A DNA stretch of 64,000 nt from Nostoc sp. UHCC 0702 (lineage in GTDB: Bacteria; Cyanobacteriota; Cyanobacteriia; Cyanobacteriales; Nostocaceae), in contig CP071065.1 of the NCBI GenBank assembly GCA_017164015.1, forward strand, positions 6,028,091 through 6,092,090, given 5' to 3'. A model generated the notes under the pieces. The model was given only the letters and a program-made list of their open reading frames with translations, ran no database searches and was not told the origin of the DNA. Positions 51,896-60,900 of the stretch are shown here, one piece after another. Both the position numbers and the translations under genes were made by a program. Within the stretch, counting starts at the first letter, position 1. Each line of letters starts with the position of its first letter.

Positions 51896-52975
51896 ATGAC
51901 GCAAAACAAGCGCGCGTTGATTACTGGTATTACCGGTCAAGATGGTTCATACCTGAGTGAGTTTTTGCTAGAGCAGGGTTATGAAGTTCATGGAATTATT
52001 CGCCGGACTTCTACCTTCAACACAGACCGCATCGATCACATTTACGAAGACCCCCATAAAGAGGGAGTGCGGTTGCTTCTTCACTACGGCGACTTGACGG
52101 ACGGTACAACGCTGCGACGCATTTTAGAAGAAGTCCAGCCCACAGAAATTTACAACCTGGGCGCTCAATCCCATGTCAGAGTCAGCTTTGATTCTCCAGA
52201 ATACACGGTCGATGCAGTGGGAATGGGAACCCTACGATTGCTAGAAGCAATTCGGGACTACCAGCGCCGCACCGGGATTGAGGTACGTTTTTATCAAGCT
52301 GGTTCTTCAGAAATGTATGGTTTAGTGCAAGCAGTACCCCAAAGCGAGACAACGCCGTTCTATCCCCGTAGTCCCTATGCTTGTGCTAAAGTTTACGCCC
52401 ACTGGCAAACGGTAAATTACCGCGAGTCTTACAATTTGTTTGCTTGTAATGGCATACTTTTCAACCACGAGTCACCAAGGCGCGGTGAAACTTTTGTCAC
52501 TCGCAAAATTACTAGGGCAGTTGCCAGAATTGTAGCTGGAAAACAGAAAAACCTTTACATGGGTAATCTTGATGCCAAGCGCGATTGGGGTTATGCCAAG
52601 GATTACGTCCGGGCAATGTGGCTGATGTTACAGCAAGACCAGGCTGAAGATTACGTGATTGCCACTGGGGAAACCCACTCAGTGCGAGAGTTTTTAGAGT
52701 TGGCATTTGGGTACGTGAATCTCAATTGGCAAGATCATGTAGAGTTTGATGACCGCTATCTCCGTCCGTCGGAAGTGGACTTGTTAATTGGCGATCCTAC
52801 CAAGGCGCGACAAAAGTTGGGCTGGACACCGTCAATCACCTTTGAAGGACTGGTAGCCCTGATGGTAGAAGCAGACTTACAGGCATTGGGTCAAACTTCC
52901 CCCAATGGAAACAGTTCACCCGTTCCTCAGGATATTGCAACTATTCGTCAAGAACTAGGTGCCCTACACTTCTGA
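51896..52975 (+). CDS. gmd: GDP-mannose 4,6-dehydratase
   Basis: 359 residues from the ATG at 51896 (a TTG two codons earlier is less likely). The start KRALITGITGQDGSYLSEFL is the NADP-binding site, with the Gmd-specific GIIRRTSTFNTDRIDHIYED, the AGSSEMYG active-site Ser/Glu region, YACAKVYAHW (Tyr-xxx-Lys) and FNHESPRRGETFVTRKI. It converts GDP-mannose to GDP-4-keto-6-deoxymannose. fcl follows 23 bp downstream, giving GDP-L-fucose for surface polysaccharide. Confidence 0.97.
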   Translation: MTQNKRALITGITGQDGSYLSEFLLEQGYEVHGIIRRTSTFNTDRIDHIYEDPHKEGVRLLLHYGDLTDGTTLRRILEEVQPTEIYNLGAQSHVRVSFDSPEYTVDAVGMGTLRLLEAIRDYQRRTGIEVRFYQAGSSEMYGLVQAVPQSETTPFYPRSPYACAKVYAHWQTVNYRESYNLFACNGILFNHESPRRGETFVTRKITRAVARIVAGKQKNLYMGNLDAKRDWGYAKDYVRAMWLMLQQDQAEDYVIATGETHSVREFLELAFGYVNLNWQDHVEFDDRYLRPSEVDLLIGDPTKARQKLGWTPSITFEGLVALMVEADLQALGQTSPNGNSSPVPQDIATIRQELGALHF

Positions 52976-52998
52976 TTCACACCGCCGAGGATAAAAAT

Positions 52999-53943
52999 AT
53001 GACCGCCTTAGAACTAAGCAACAAAAGGATTCTCGTCACTGGTGGGTCGGGTTTCCTGGGTCGTCAGGTGATAGATCAGCTGAGTCAGGCTGGGGCTGAT
53101 ATTGAAAAAATTACAGTACCGCGATCGCGTGACAATGATTTGCGCGTATGGGAAAATTGCCAACGTGCAGTTGACCAGCAAGATGTGATTATCCACTTAG
53201 CAGCTCACGTTGGTGGTATCGGTCTCAACCGCGAAAAACCCGCAGAATTGTTCTACGATAACTTGATCATGGGAACCCAGCTAATTCATGCTGCCCATCA
53301 AGCTGGAGTAGAAAAGTTTGTCTGTGTTGGCACAATCTGCGCTTATCCTAAATTCACCCCAGTGCCATTTAAAGAAGATGATCTGTGGAATGGCTACCCG
53401 GAGGAAACTAACGCGCCTTACGGAGTTGCCAAGAAAGCCCTTTTAGTGCAACTGCAATCTTACCGCCAGCAGTACGACTTTAATGGCATCTACCTGTTAC
53501 CAGTGAATTTATACGGCCCGGAAGATAACTTTGACCCCAGAAGTTCCCACGTCATTCCAGCGTTGATTCGCAAAGTTCACGATGCCCAAGTTAAGAAAGA
53601 AAAACAACTCCCTGTTTGGGGTGATGGCAGTCCTACCCGCGAATTTCTGTATTCTGAAGATGCGGCGCGAGGGATTGTGATGGGAACTCAATTCTATAAT
53701 GACTCTGAACCAGTTAACTTGGGAACGGGTTATGAAATTTCCATCCGCGATTTAATCACTCTCATCTGCAAACTCATGGAGTTTGACGGTGAAATTGTTT
53801 GGGAAACTGACAAACCCAACGGTCAACCCCGTAGGTGTTTAGATACTGAAAGGGCGAAGCAAGCCTTTAATTTCACTGCTCAGGTGAGCTTTGAAGAAGG
53901 GTTGAAGAATACGATTGAATGGTGGCGTAAAAACGCGGCATAA
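52999..53943 (+). CDS. fcl: GDP-L-fucose synthase
   Basis: 314 residues. It contains the NADPH motif VTGGSGFLGRQV, AAHVGGIGLNREKPAELFYD, the GTICAYPKFTPVPFKEDDLW block typical of Fcl, YGVAKKALLVQ (Tyr-xxx-Lys) and LYGPEDNFDPRSSHVIPALI. It epimerises and reduces the product of Gmd to GDP-L-fucose. It is in an operon with gmd (23 bp apart) and followed immediately by a perfect terminator hairpin. Confidence 0.97.
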   Translation: MTALELSNKRILVTGGSGFLGRQVIDQLSQAGADIEKITVPRSRDNDLRVWENCQRAVDQQDVIIHLAAHVGGIGLNREKPAELFYDNLIMGTQLIHAAHQAGVEKFVCVGTICAYPKFTPVPFKEDDLWNGYPEETNAPYGVAKKALLVQLQSYRQQYDFNGIYLLPVNLYGPEDNFDPRSSHVIPALIRKVHDAQVKKEKQLPVWGDGSPTREFLYSEDAARGIVMGTQFYNDSEPVNLGTGYEISIRDLITLICKLMEFDGEIVWETDKPNGQPRRCLDTERAKQAFNFTAQVSFEEGLKNTIEWWRKNAA

Positions 53944-53944
53944 C

Positions 53945-53979
53945 AAAAGTTAGGGTGGGCGTTGCCCACCCTAACTTTT
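53945..53979. terminator. Perfect 16-bp terminator hairpin after fcl
   Basis: AAAAGTTAGGGTGGGC (53945-53960) pairs with GCCCACCCTAACTTTT (53964-53979), loop GTT, ending in a T-run. It begins one base after the fcl stop and closes the gmd-fcl operon. Confidence 0.88.
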
Positions 53980-54084
53980 TGGAGCAAAGATAGTGAGTGC
54001 CTGCTTTTGGCCCTATAGGAATCCGATTTGATTTATGAAAAAATCTAGGTATATGAGTCCTATATTACATGTAAGTTTTTTTGT

Positions 54085-54675
54085 GTGGACAAAGTTGAGC
54101 GTCAACTAAATAAAGCAGAACTACGCCGGACTCTGCTAAAAACACGGCAATCAATGCCAACTTGGGAGTGGAGAGAAAAAAGCGATCGCATCTGCACACA
54201 ACTGCAAAGCTCTATTCTATTTAAGCAAGCAAAAACCATAGTTGCCTATTTCAGCTTTCGCCAAGAACCTGATATCAGTCCACTATTTGCAAACACTAAT
54301 TGTCGTTGGGGATTTCCGCGTTGCGTGGGTAAATCCCTTTATTGGCATAGCTGGGAACCGAATGAAGCTTTACAAGTTGGTGCTTACGGCATTACTGAAC
54401 CTCATGCAAACGCGCCAAAGATAGACCCAGCGGAAGTGGATTTGGTTATAATCCCTAGTGTTGCTTGCGACTATCAAGGGTATCGCTTAGGCTATGGTGG
54501 GGGATATTACGATCGCTTGCTTAGCTCACCAGAGTGGGCAGAAAAATTAACTATGGGAATTGTGTTTGATTTTGCTTATTTGTCGCAATTACCTATTGTA
54601 ACTTGGGATAAACCGTTACAAGCTATTGTTACAGAAACCAACTTGACTTACAAAGGCTCTTGGGCTTCAGGATAA
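54085..54675 (+). CDS. 5-formyltetrahydrofolate cyclo-ligase
   Basis: 196 residues, GTG start. Family motifs are KAELRRTLLKTRQSM (ATP/folate site) and GYGGGYYDRLLSS near the C-terminus, with VDLVIIPSVACDYQGYRLG before it. It converts 5-formyl-THF to 5,10-methenyl-THF at the cost of ATP, salvaging folate in one-carbon metabolism. It stands alone between the fucose operon and the catalase-fold gene and has no functional link with either that I can see. Confidence 0.93.
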   Translation: MDKVERQLNKAELRRTLLKTRQSMPTWEWREKSDRICTQLQSSILFKQAKTIVAYFSFRQEPDISPLFANTNCRWGFPRCVGKSLYWHSWEPNEALQVGAYGITEPHANAPKIDPAEVDLVIIPSVACDYQGYRLGYGGGYYDRLLSSPEWAEKLTMGIVFDFAYLSQLPIVTWDKPLQAIVTETNLTYKGSWASG

Positions 54676-54779
54676 ACATCAGAATAGACCTTGAAACTGC
54701 GGTATCTAGGCTCTAGGTCTTGAATTCGGCGTATTTTTCCCAAGACAATATCAAAATCAAAAACTTACGTGGAACACCA

Positions 54780-55790
54780 ATGAGTAATCCAAGGTTATCT
54801 ACAACAGAGCAGGCAGCGATGATTGACGAGATTATCGCAACTAGCCTGCAAGCTCAGCAGCAAACAGGCCCTGACCTCCGTCAAATTCACACAAAAAGTC
54901 ACGGACTCCTTTGGGGAGAGTTGATTGTGGAACCAAATCTTTCTGAAGCCCTCAGAGTAGGTTTATTCAAAACGTCCCAAACTTATCCGGTTTGGATTCG
55001 CTTCTCCAGTGGTGGTGCGCCTCTTCAGCGTGGTAAACTTCGTTCCGATACCCAACCTGATGTCCTGGGTATAGCTATTAAGGTGATGAATGTGGACGGA
55101 ACAAAAGTCTTGGATGATGAAGAAAAAACTCAAGATTTTACACTCAACAGTTATCCTACTTTCTTCGCCAAAGACATTCGTGACTATGCCGATATTTTCA
55201 AAGTAGGTAGCGGACAACTTACCCCAGAACGAATGCAAGAACTAGCTCCTTGCTTAGCTATTTTACAAAAAATTAATAGTAAGCAGGTAGGAAATCCACT
55301 TTTGATTCAATATTGGAGCATGGCTCCGTTTAAGTTTGGCAATCAAATTGTCAAATTGTCGCTCAAAGCTCAACAACCTGAAAAACCTCCCGAAACACTT
55401 CCCGAATCTGATAACTATCTTAGAGAAGCAATAATCAAGTACTTGACCCAAGAAGGTAAAGAAGCGTATTTTGACTTTCTTGTTCAGTTTTATGTAAATG
55501 AGGAGAAAACACCCATTGAAAATCACATTCAGGAGTGGCAAGAAGAGGATTCACCTTTGATTAAAGTTGCGACTGTCCGCATTCCTAGCCAGAAATTTGA
55601 TTTTGAAGAACGCAAACGTTTAGATGAAGGCATGTTCTTTAGCCCTTGGCATACACTGTTAGAGCATGAGCCTGTTGGGAGTGTGAATTTGTCTCGCAAG
55701 AAGCTTTACAACGAACTTGCAAAAAGTCGGCGAGAACAAATTGCCCAACGTTTGCGAGAACCAAAACCTTATACAGTAGTCGAAGATTAA
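54780..55790 (+). CDS. Catalase-fold heme protein (catalase-related, small type)
   Basis: 336 residues from the ATG at 54780 (MSNPRLSTTEQAAMIDEIIA); a TTG 20 codons upstream gives a less likely N-terminus. It resembles the short catalase-like family: TKSHGLLWGELIVEP with the likely distal-pocket His, VWIRFSSGGAPLQRGKLRSD, DVLGIAIKVMNVDG, QDFTLNSYPTFFAKDIRDYA, and the C-terminal FSPWHTLLEHEPVGSVNLSR. The tight RxxxY proximal ligand motif of true catalases is not obvious (NLSRKKLYNE may serve). Members are often linked to lipid hydroperoxide metabolism; the substrate here is unknown. Confidence 0.83.
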   Translation: MSNPRLSTTEQAAMIDEIIATSLQAQQQTGPDLRQIHTKSHGLLWGELIVEPNLSEALRVGLFKTSQTYPVWIRFSSGGAPLQRGKLRSDTQPDVLGIAIKVMNVDGTKVLDDEEKTQDFTLNSYPTFFAKDIRDYADIFKVGSGQLTPERMQELAPCLAILQKINSKQVGNPLLIQYWSMAPFKFGNQIVKLSLKAQQPEKPPETLPESDNYLREAIIKYLTQEGKEAYFDFLVQFYVNEEKTPIENHIQEWQEEDSPLIKVATVRIPSQKFDFEERKRLDEGMFFSPWHTLLEHEPVGSVNLSRKKLYNELAKSRREQIAQRLREPKPYTVVED

Positions 55791-55810
55791 CTAGTAGATT
55801 TTAAACATCT

Positions 55811-55838
55811 CGCGCCAGGGACAATTGTCCCTGACGCG
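55811..55838. terminator. Palindromic hairpin after the catalase-fold gene
   Basis: CGCGCCAGGGACAATTGTCCCTGACGCG is longer than a normal stem; its arms CGCGCCAGGGACAA and TTGTCCCTGACGCG pair with one mismatch. No T-run follows, so it may be a dispersed palindrome acting as an mRNA end. Confidence 0.5.
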
Positions 55839-56014
55839 TCAACTACAACGTTATGTAGATAGACAAATACAATTACTATATTATGATGTTTCGATATTAA
55901 AATCAAGTACTTCAGAAGGTTTTTTATATATTTTTATTGCCAAATTTGGGATGATTTTTTGAGTAATTTCAAGGCTTATATATAATTTATGAAATATGTA
56001 AAGTTAGGTGAAGT

Positions 56015-56854
56015 ATGAAAATTTTTAGGGACAATTCACAAGTTAATATTTTGGCAATTTATGGAATTTTAGGAGCGATCGCCCTGGTAACGCTGTTTCC
56101 GCTGTTGTGGCTAATTAGTACAGCGTTGAAATCGCCGACAGAAAATATCTTACAGTCGCCACCGCAGTTATTGCCAAGTCAACCGACACTAGAAAACTTC
56201 TCTAGGGTGTGGGACTCCCTACCTTTTGGACAGTACTTATATAACAGTACTCTAGTAGCTGTGCTGACCGTGGGCTTGAATTTGCTGTTTTGTGCGTTGG
56301 CGGCGTATCCCTTGGCGCGATTGTCATTTCCGGGAAGGGATTGGATTTTTATCGCGATCGTCTCTACAATTATGATTCCCTTCCAAATCGTGATGATTCC
56401 GCTGTACATTTTGACAGTCAAGCTAGGTTTGAGAAATACTTATTTGGGAATGATTTTTCCTAGCTTAGCTTCTGCCTTTGGCATTTTTTTACTGCGGCAA
56501 GCTTTCATGGGCGTCCCCAAAGAAATAGAAGAAGCTGCACGTATGGATGGGAGTTCCGAGTTAGGTTTGTGGTGGCACGTGATGTTGCCAGCAATTCGCC
56601 CAGCGTTGGTCACTTTGGCTATTTTCGTATTCATCGGTTCTTGGAGTGACTTTTTGTGGCCTTTAATTGTTATCCAAGACGAAAACTTGTATACGCTTCC
56701 CTTGGGTGTAGCAAAGCTGGCGGGTACATTTTCTCTAGACTGGCGTTTAGTAGCTGCTGGCTCAATAATTTCTATTGCGCCAGTACTTATATTATTTCTA
56801 TTTTTACAGCGTTACATTGTACCTACCGAAACTGGTAGTGGCGTTAAGGGTTGA
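56015..56854 (+). CDS. Carbohydrate ABC transporter permease (MalG-like)
   Basis: 279 residues with six predicted transmembrane helices. The EAA loop contacting the ATPase is EEAARMDGSSELGLWWHVML followed by PAIRPAL. The N-terminal ALVTLFPLLWLISTALK and C-terminal PLGVAKLAGTFS are typical of the MalG/UgpE group. It imports a sugar or sugar-like solute. No partner permease, binding protein or ATPase gene is adjacent, so it relies on components encoded elsewhere, a common situation in cyanobacteria. Confidence 0.93.
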   Translation: MKIFRDNSQVNILAIYGILGAIALVTLFPLLWLISTALKSPTENILQSPPQLLPSQPTLENFSRVWDSLPFGQYLYNSTLVAVLTVGLNLLFCALAAYPLARLSFPGRDWIFIAIVSTIMIPFQIVMIPLYILTVKLGLRNTYLGMIFPSLASAFGIFLLRQAFMGVPKEIEEAARMDGSSELGLWWHVMLPAIRPALVTLAIFVFIGSWSDFLWPLIVIQDENLYTLPLGVAKLAGTFSLDWRLVAAGSIISIAPVLILFLFLQRYIVPTETGSGVKG

Positions 56855-56938
56855 GCTACCCACATACCATCAGTTCAGTGTAGGCTTCCAACTTCGCAAA
56901 GGGATAATTCTTCCCCTTCCTCCTATGCAAGTCATAAC

Positions 56939-57604
56939 TTAATAAGCTCCGCTCTTTTTCAATACCACCGCGATGGTTTTGAAAATTAAACTCAAGTCGT
57001 AAGCTATAGACCACTTACGCTGATAGTCGATATCCATCTTGACAATGGTTTCAAAGTCTTTGATGCTGGAACGACCATTAACTTGCCATTCTCCTGTCAT
57101 TCCTGGTTTGACTCGCAATCTTTCCCAGTGGTGTGGTTCGTAATGCATAACTTCGTCAGGAGTAGGTGGACGAGTACCAACTAAGCTCATGTCCCCCATT
57201 AAAACATTCCAAAATTGAGGTAATTCATCTAAGCTAGTACGCCGCAAGAATTTACCTACAGGTGTAATCCGGGGATCATTAACAGATTTAAAAATATGAC
57301 CTTTGGCTTGGTTTTTCACCAGATGCTTGAGTTTTTCAGCATTAACTATCATGGAACGAAACTTCCAAATGCGGAAAGGTTGTCCGTTTAAACCGCAGCG
57401 AATTTGTGAATAAAATATTGGCCCTGGATTGCTAATAATAGTTGCAATTGCTATGGGAATTGCCACTAAGGCTGTAATTACCAACCCAATAATAGCTCCT
57501 AGAATGTCAATTGTTCGTTTTGTAATACTTGCGGTTGAGCAGTGTAAAGGCTGTTGTGAACAATTTACTGAATCAAGATAAGTTAAAAGGGCTAAATTCT
57601 CCAT
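56939..57604 (-). CDS. Polyprenyl-phosphate sugar-1-phosphate transferase (second copy in window)
   Basis: 221 residues from the ATG at 57604, chosen because AAGAGG stands 7 bases before it; an upstream ATG at 57646 has no such site. The bacterial sugar transferase domain is complete: KRTIDILGAIIGLVITALVA (membrane helix), GPIFYSQIRCGLNGQPFRIW, KFRSM, TSLDELPQFWNVLMGDMSLV, GTRPPTPDEV and KPGMTGEWQVNGRS. It initiates polysaccharide repeat units on the lipid carrier. It is distinct from the copy at 50625 and may serve another polymer. Confidence 0.9.
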   Translation of the reverse strand: MENLALLTYLDSVNCSQQPLHCSTASITKRTIDILGAIIGLVITALVAIPIAIATIISNPGPIFYSQIRCGLNGQPFRIWKFRSMIVNAEKLKHLVKNQAKGHIFKSVNDPRITPVGKFLRRTSLDELPQFWNVLMGDMSLVGTRPPTPDEVMHYEPHHWERLRVKPGMTGEWQVNGRSSIKDFETIVKMDIDYQRKWSIAYDLSLIFKTIAVVLKKSGAY

Positions 57605-57972
57605 AGCACAACCTCTTTCAACAGAAGTAAAAGTGGGCATGGACATAACTTAATTTCAATTTTTATTTATTTACTACTTACTACTGAATTGATATTCAGT
57701 GTAAATATAGTCAAAAATCAAACAAATAAAAAACCCAAATTCAAAATTTTATACAATCTTTCAATTAAACTAGGGTATTTTAAATTTTGCGTATTTCTTT
57801 ATCAACAAAAAAATGACATACTTGTAGTTGGGTTAGTAAAGGCGCAAAGCTTTGCGCCACAACTGAGTGGAAAAATAGGACTTAGGTTTTCAATTCAGCA
57901 CATGGGTTCCCATGTGCTTAGGTTAACTATTATATTGTATGATATAAAACTCAGTAAGGCAACTCTGTTCAC
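57605..57972. other. Intergenic region with two perfect palindromes
   Basis: About 370 AT-rich bases. GGCGCAAAGCTTTGCGCC (57841-57858) and CACATGGG-TT-CCCATGTG (57899-57916) are perfect palindromes in the gap between the 3' end of the Hsp70-like gene and the upstream side of the sugar transferase. An open frame at 57689-57976 on the plus strand crosses both and has no resemblance to a protein family. Confidence 0.55.
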
Positions 57973-60900
57973 TTAGGACTGATGAGTAACTTCTAAAACA
58001 AAGTTCACAGTATAAGGTTCCTCCAGCGACTGCTGAATACTAGCTTTGATCGCATCTAGATAGTGACGCAAAGCCAACATCTGTTGAGAATTGGGACGAT
58101 AAGTCAGATTACCTTGTTTCTCAAAAAGTGGTGCGGCTGCGATCGCTTGGTAGTCAGAATTTTCATAGGAACTCCGAGTCAGCCAGCTAGCATCTAAACT
58201 TGCAGGTATCAAACCCGGAGGTAACTCACCTTCCAAAAAAGCCAACAGCCGTTGCTGACAAATACTGGTATTAATACCACGACCCTCAAATAGTTGCAGA
58301 ACTTCATTGAAAGATAGGGTGCGGTTGGGCAAAAGTCGCAGCAATTCCGTAAACAGAAAGTAGTCAGTGTACTGTTGTTTGGGTTCATCTAAAACTTGGG
58401 GATGCAGAGGCAGCATCGCCAGACCATAGGCAACTCGGCTACAATTGGGAGCGCCATTTTCCCCGAGATAAAAATCTTGAATAATCTTGGCATTGGGAAG
58501 TTTTTGCCGCAGCCAACTGTTGACAACTCCCAAAGAAGCTACCCCACCAGTTAAAATAGCTTGATTAATTGCTTCTGTGGGGATGCCGCGAGCTACCAAT
58601 AACTTGTTGAGTTCTCGGTTGAGGCGGCGCACGAAGGGGACAAACACTTGGCTTTCTAAATCTCGTCGCTGCAACACCCACCGCTGGTCGGCTAATTCGA
58701 GGGTAAAAGTATCTTGGTGTTGCAAAATCAGCTTTAAACTCAGGGCTGCATCTAGTACAGCCTGTCCCAGTACCGAGCTTTCTAAATGCTGTTGGAGGCG
58801 AATACGAGCGGTGATGTCTGGTTCACCGACTCGTGGTAAATCTAATTCTTCCAGCTTCAAACTCTGCCAATGCATTTGGTCTAAACCGGGATTGGCAGGT
58901 TGCCATTGCCAAGGGTTACTATTAATCGCATGGCTATCTCCCTGGTTCTCAAGCCGTGATTGTCGGTATTTTGGTGGAAACAGCAATTGACAGATAATAT
59001 CCTGCTCAATTCCTTTACTGGCATAGGCAAAACCGTGTAGCATGAAATCTTGATGCGCTAATTGCAACAGATTTTCTGGTAAATCCACTAGCGCCATTTC
59101 TGTAGCAGTTGCTCCAATGTTGATCGCCAGGGTGTTGCCAATCGTAGGGCGATCGCTTGTCTTGACTGGACGCAAACCTTGGTGTTCGCTCAATTGTACT
59201 GTTTCACCGTTGCCACCATCGAGTATGCTTAGTAGACTGGCGATCGCTTCTTCCACAAAAAATACTTGCTGTGGATGTTGCACGAGTTTACTAGTCAGTA
59301 AAGCTTCGCGCACATTAAAGCGATATTGTTCTGACCAGTGAGATGGGCAAGTGCAGATTACGCCAGTAATATTACTGATAATTTGATTAAAAGTTTGTGC
59401 CTCTAAACCAATAGCCGTAGCGATTAAACCCTGAGTTGTGCTGTGACGGTCTGACTTGAGAGTCAGCAGCAATTTCGAGAGCGATCGCACAACCCAAATC
59501 AAAGGGCCCGCAGACAAGTCATTGAATTGTAATACAGGTTCCCATTTTTGTTGTCTACTCTTGTAGGGGATGGCTATTTGTAAATACTGTTTCAACTGTG
59601 CTGAATAGAGATTTTTGCTAACAGAAGTATTCAGCTTTTCAGCACTCTCGGCAACAGATGCCGGTGCTGTTTGTTCCCGTGGTGTAGTTTCAGTTTCGCC
59701 ATGAGGTACAGAAGCAGCAGGTAGATAAACCTCGGCTGGTAAACGAAACGATTGCTGGAAAGAACTAGCTCCCGCTTGGTTTTCTGCTGACCAGTAGATA
59801 GGATAAACAACAAAAGTGGAGCGATTCAACAATGTCGCAGAAATTCCGGTTGTACCTAAATCAATTCCCAAATACCAAACTGAGTCCAGAGTATTGGGCG
59901 TAACTTCTGTAAACCCCGTCCTTAAGGACGGGGTCTTCATAGATGGGGAATTTGCAATTAGAGAATTCTCTTGTTGAGAAGTTGTAACTTCCTTTTTTTT
60001 TTCAGTTGTCTGGTTCAAATCTAAGTCAGCTGGCCCAACTTGAGATAGTTCTGCACTGGAGAAAGCAACATTAGGGATGTTCTCTACTATCTGTTGCTCG
60101 TGAGGTAATTCTAAGTTTGTGGGCGAAGTTGGATGCGGTAAATTTTGGCGATCGCTCAAACTATCGCTACTATTCAAGCTACTTTCAGGCTCTGACTCCA
60201 AGTGTAGCTGTTGATCAAACTTGGCTAAATCTCGATGCAATTGTTGTAACTGCTCTTCGTCTAGGAAAATATCAGGCAGGTTTGTCGGCTGGTTGACTTC
60301 TGGCGAGAGCAAATTTTCCTGTGGCGAAGCTGGAATGTAGGTATCTGATAACTGCTCCTGCTTTTCATCTTGATTAATTGGTACTTCCAATTTTTTGGTA
60401 ATAATTGTCACCGATGGAACTTTTACAGGAGGAGAAACTTTTGGTAACTGTTCCTCATGCTGAGTTGCATTCTCTGGGAGGGATGAGGGGGATGAGGGGG
60501 ATGAGGGGGATGAGGGGGATGAGGGGGATGAGGGGGATGAGGGGGATGAGGGGGATGAGGGGGATGAGGGGGATGAGGGGGATGAGGAGGATGAGGGGGA
60601 TGTTAGTTCTGTATCTTCCCCATTTCTAGATGCTATTTCTGTAGAAAAATTTGTATCAGTAACTACATCAGATAATAAATCAGTCAAGGCGGTGATTGTA
60701 TCAGCATTGGTTGGCTGAATTTCGCCACTGTCTGTGGCTAAACTTTCTTCTTCTAGTGAGTTAGAAAAATCCAGAAGTGCAGCTATATCTGTATCTTCCT
60801 GAAACTGGGATGTTTGCCATGACTCTAATGGTGAGTTTATGGATTCTACTGGAGCATTTTGTGTTTCTTCTGGCTCACCGTCAGTGAGATTAAAAAGATT

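Noticed and set aside
57689..57976. Plus-strand open frame of 95 codons
   Set aside because: Crosses two palindromes, AT-rich composition, and ends inside the Hsp70-like gene's stop; no ribosome site.
60405..60629. Plus-strand open frame with Gly-Met-Arg repeats
   Set aside because: Antisense reading of the 9-bp array in the Hsp70-like gene.
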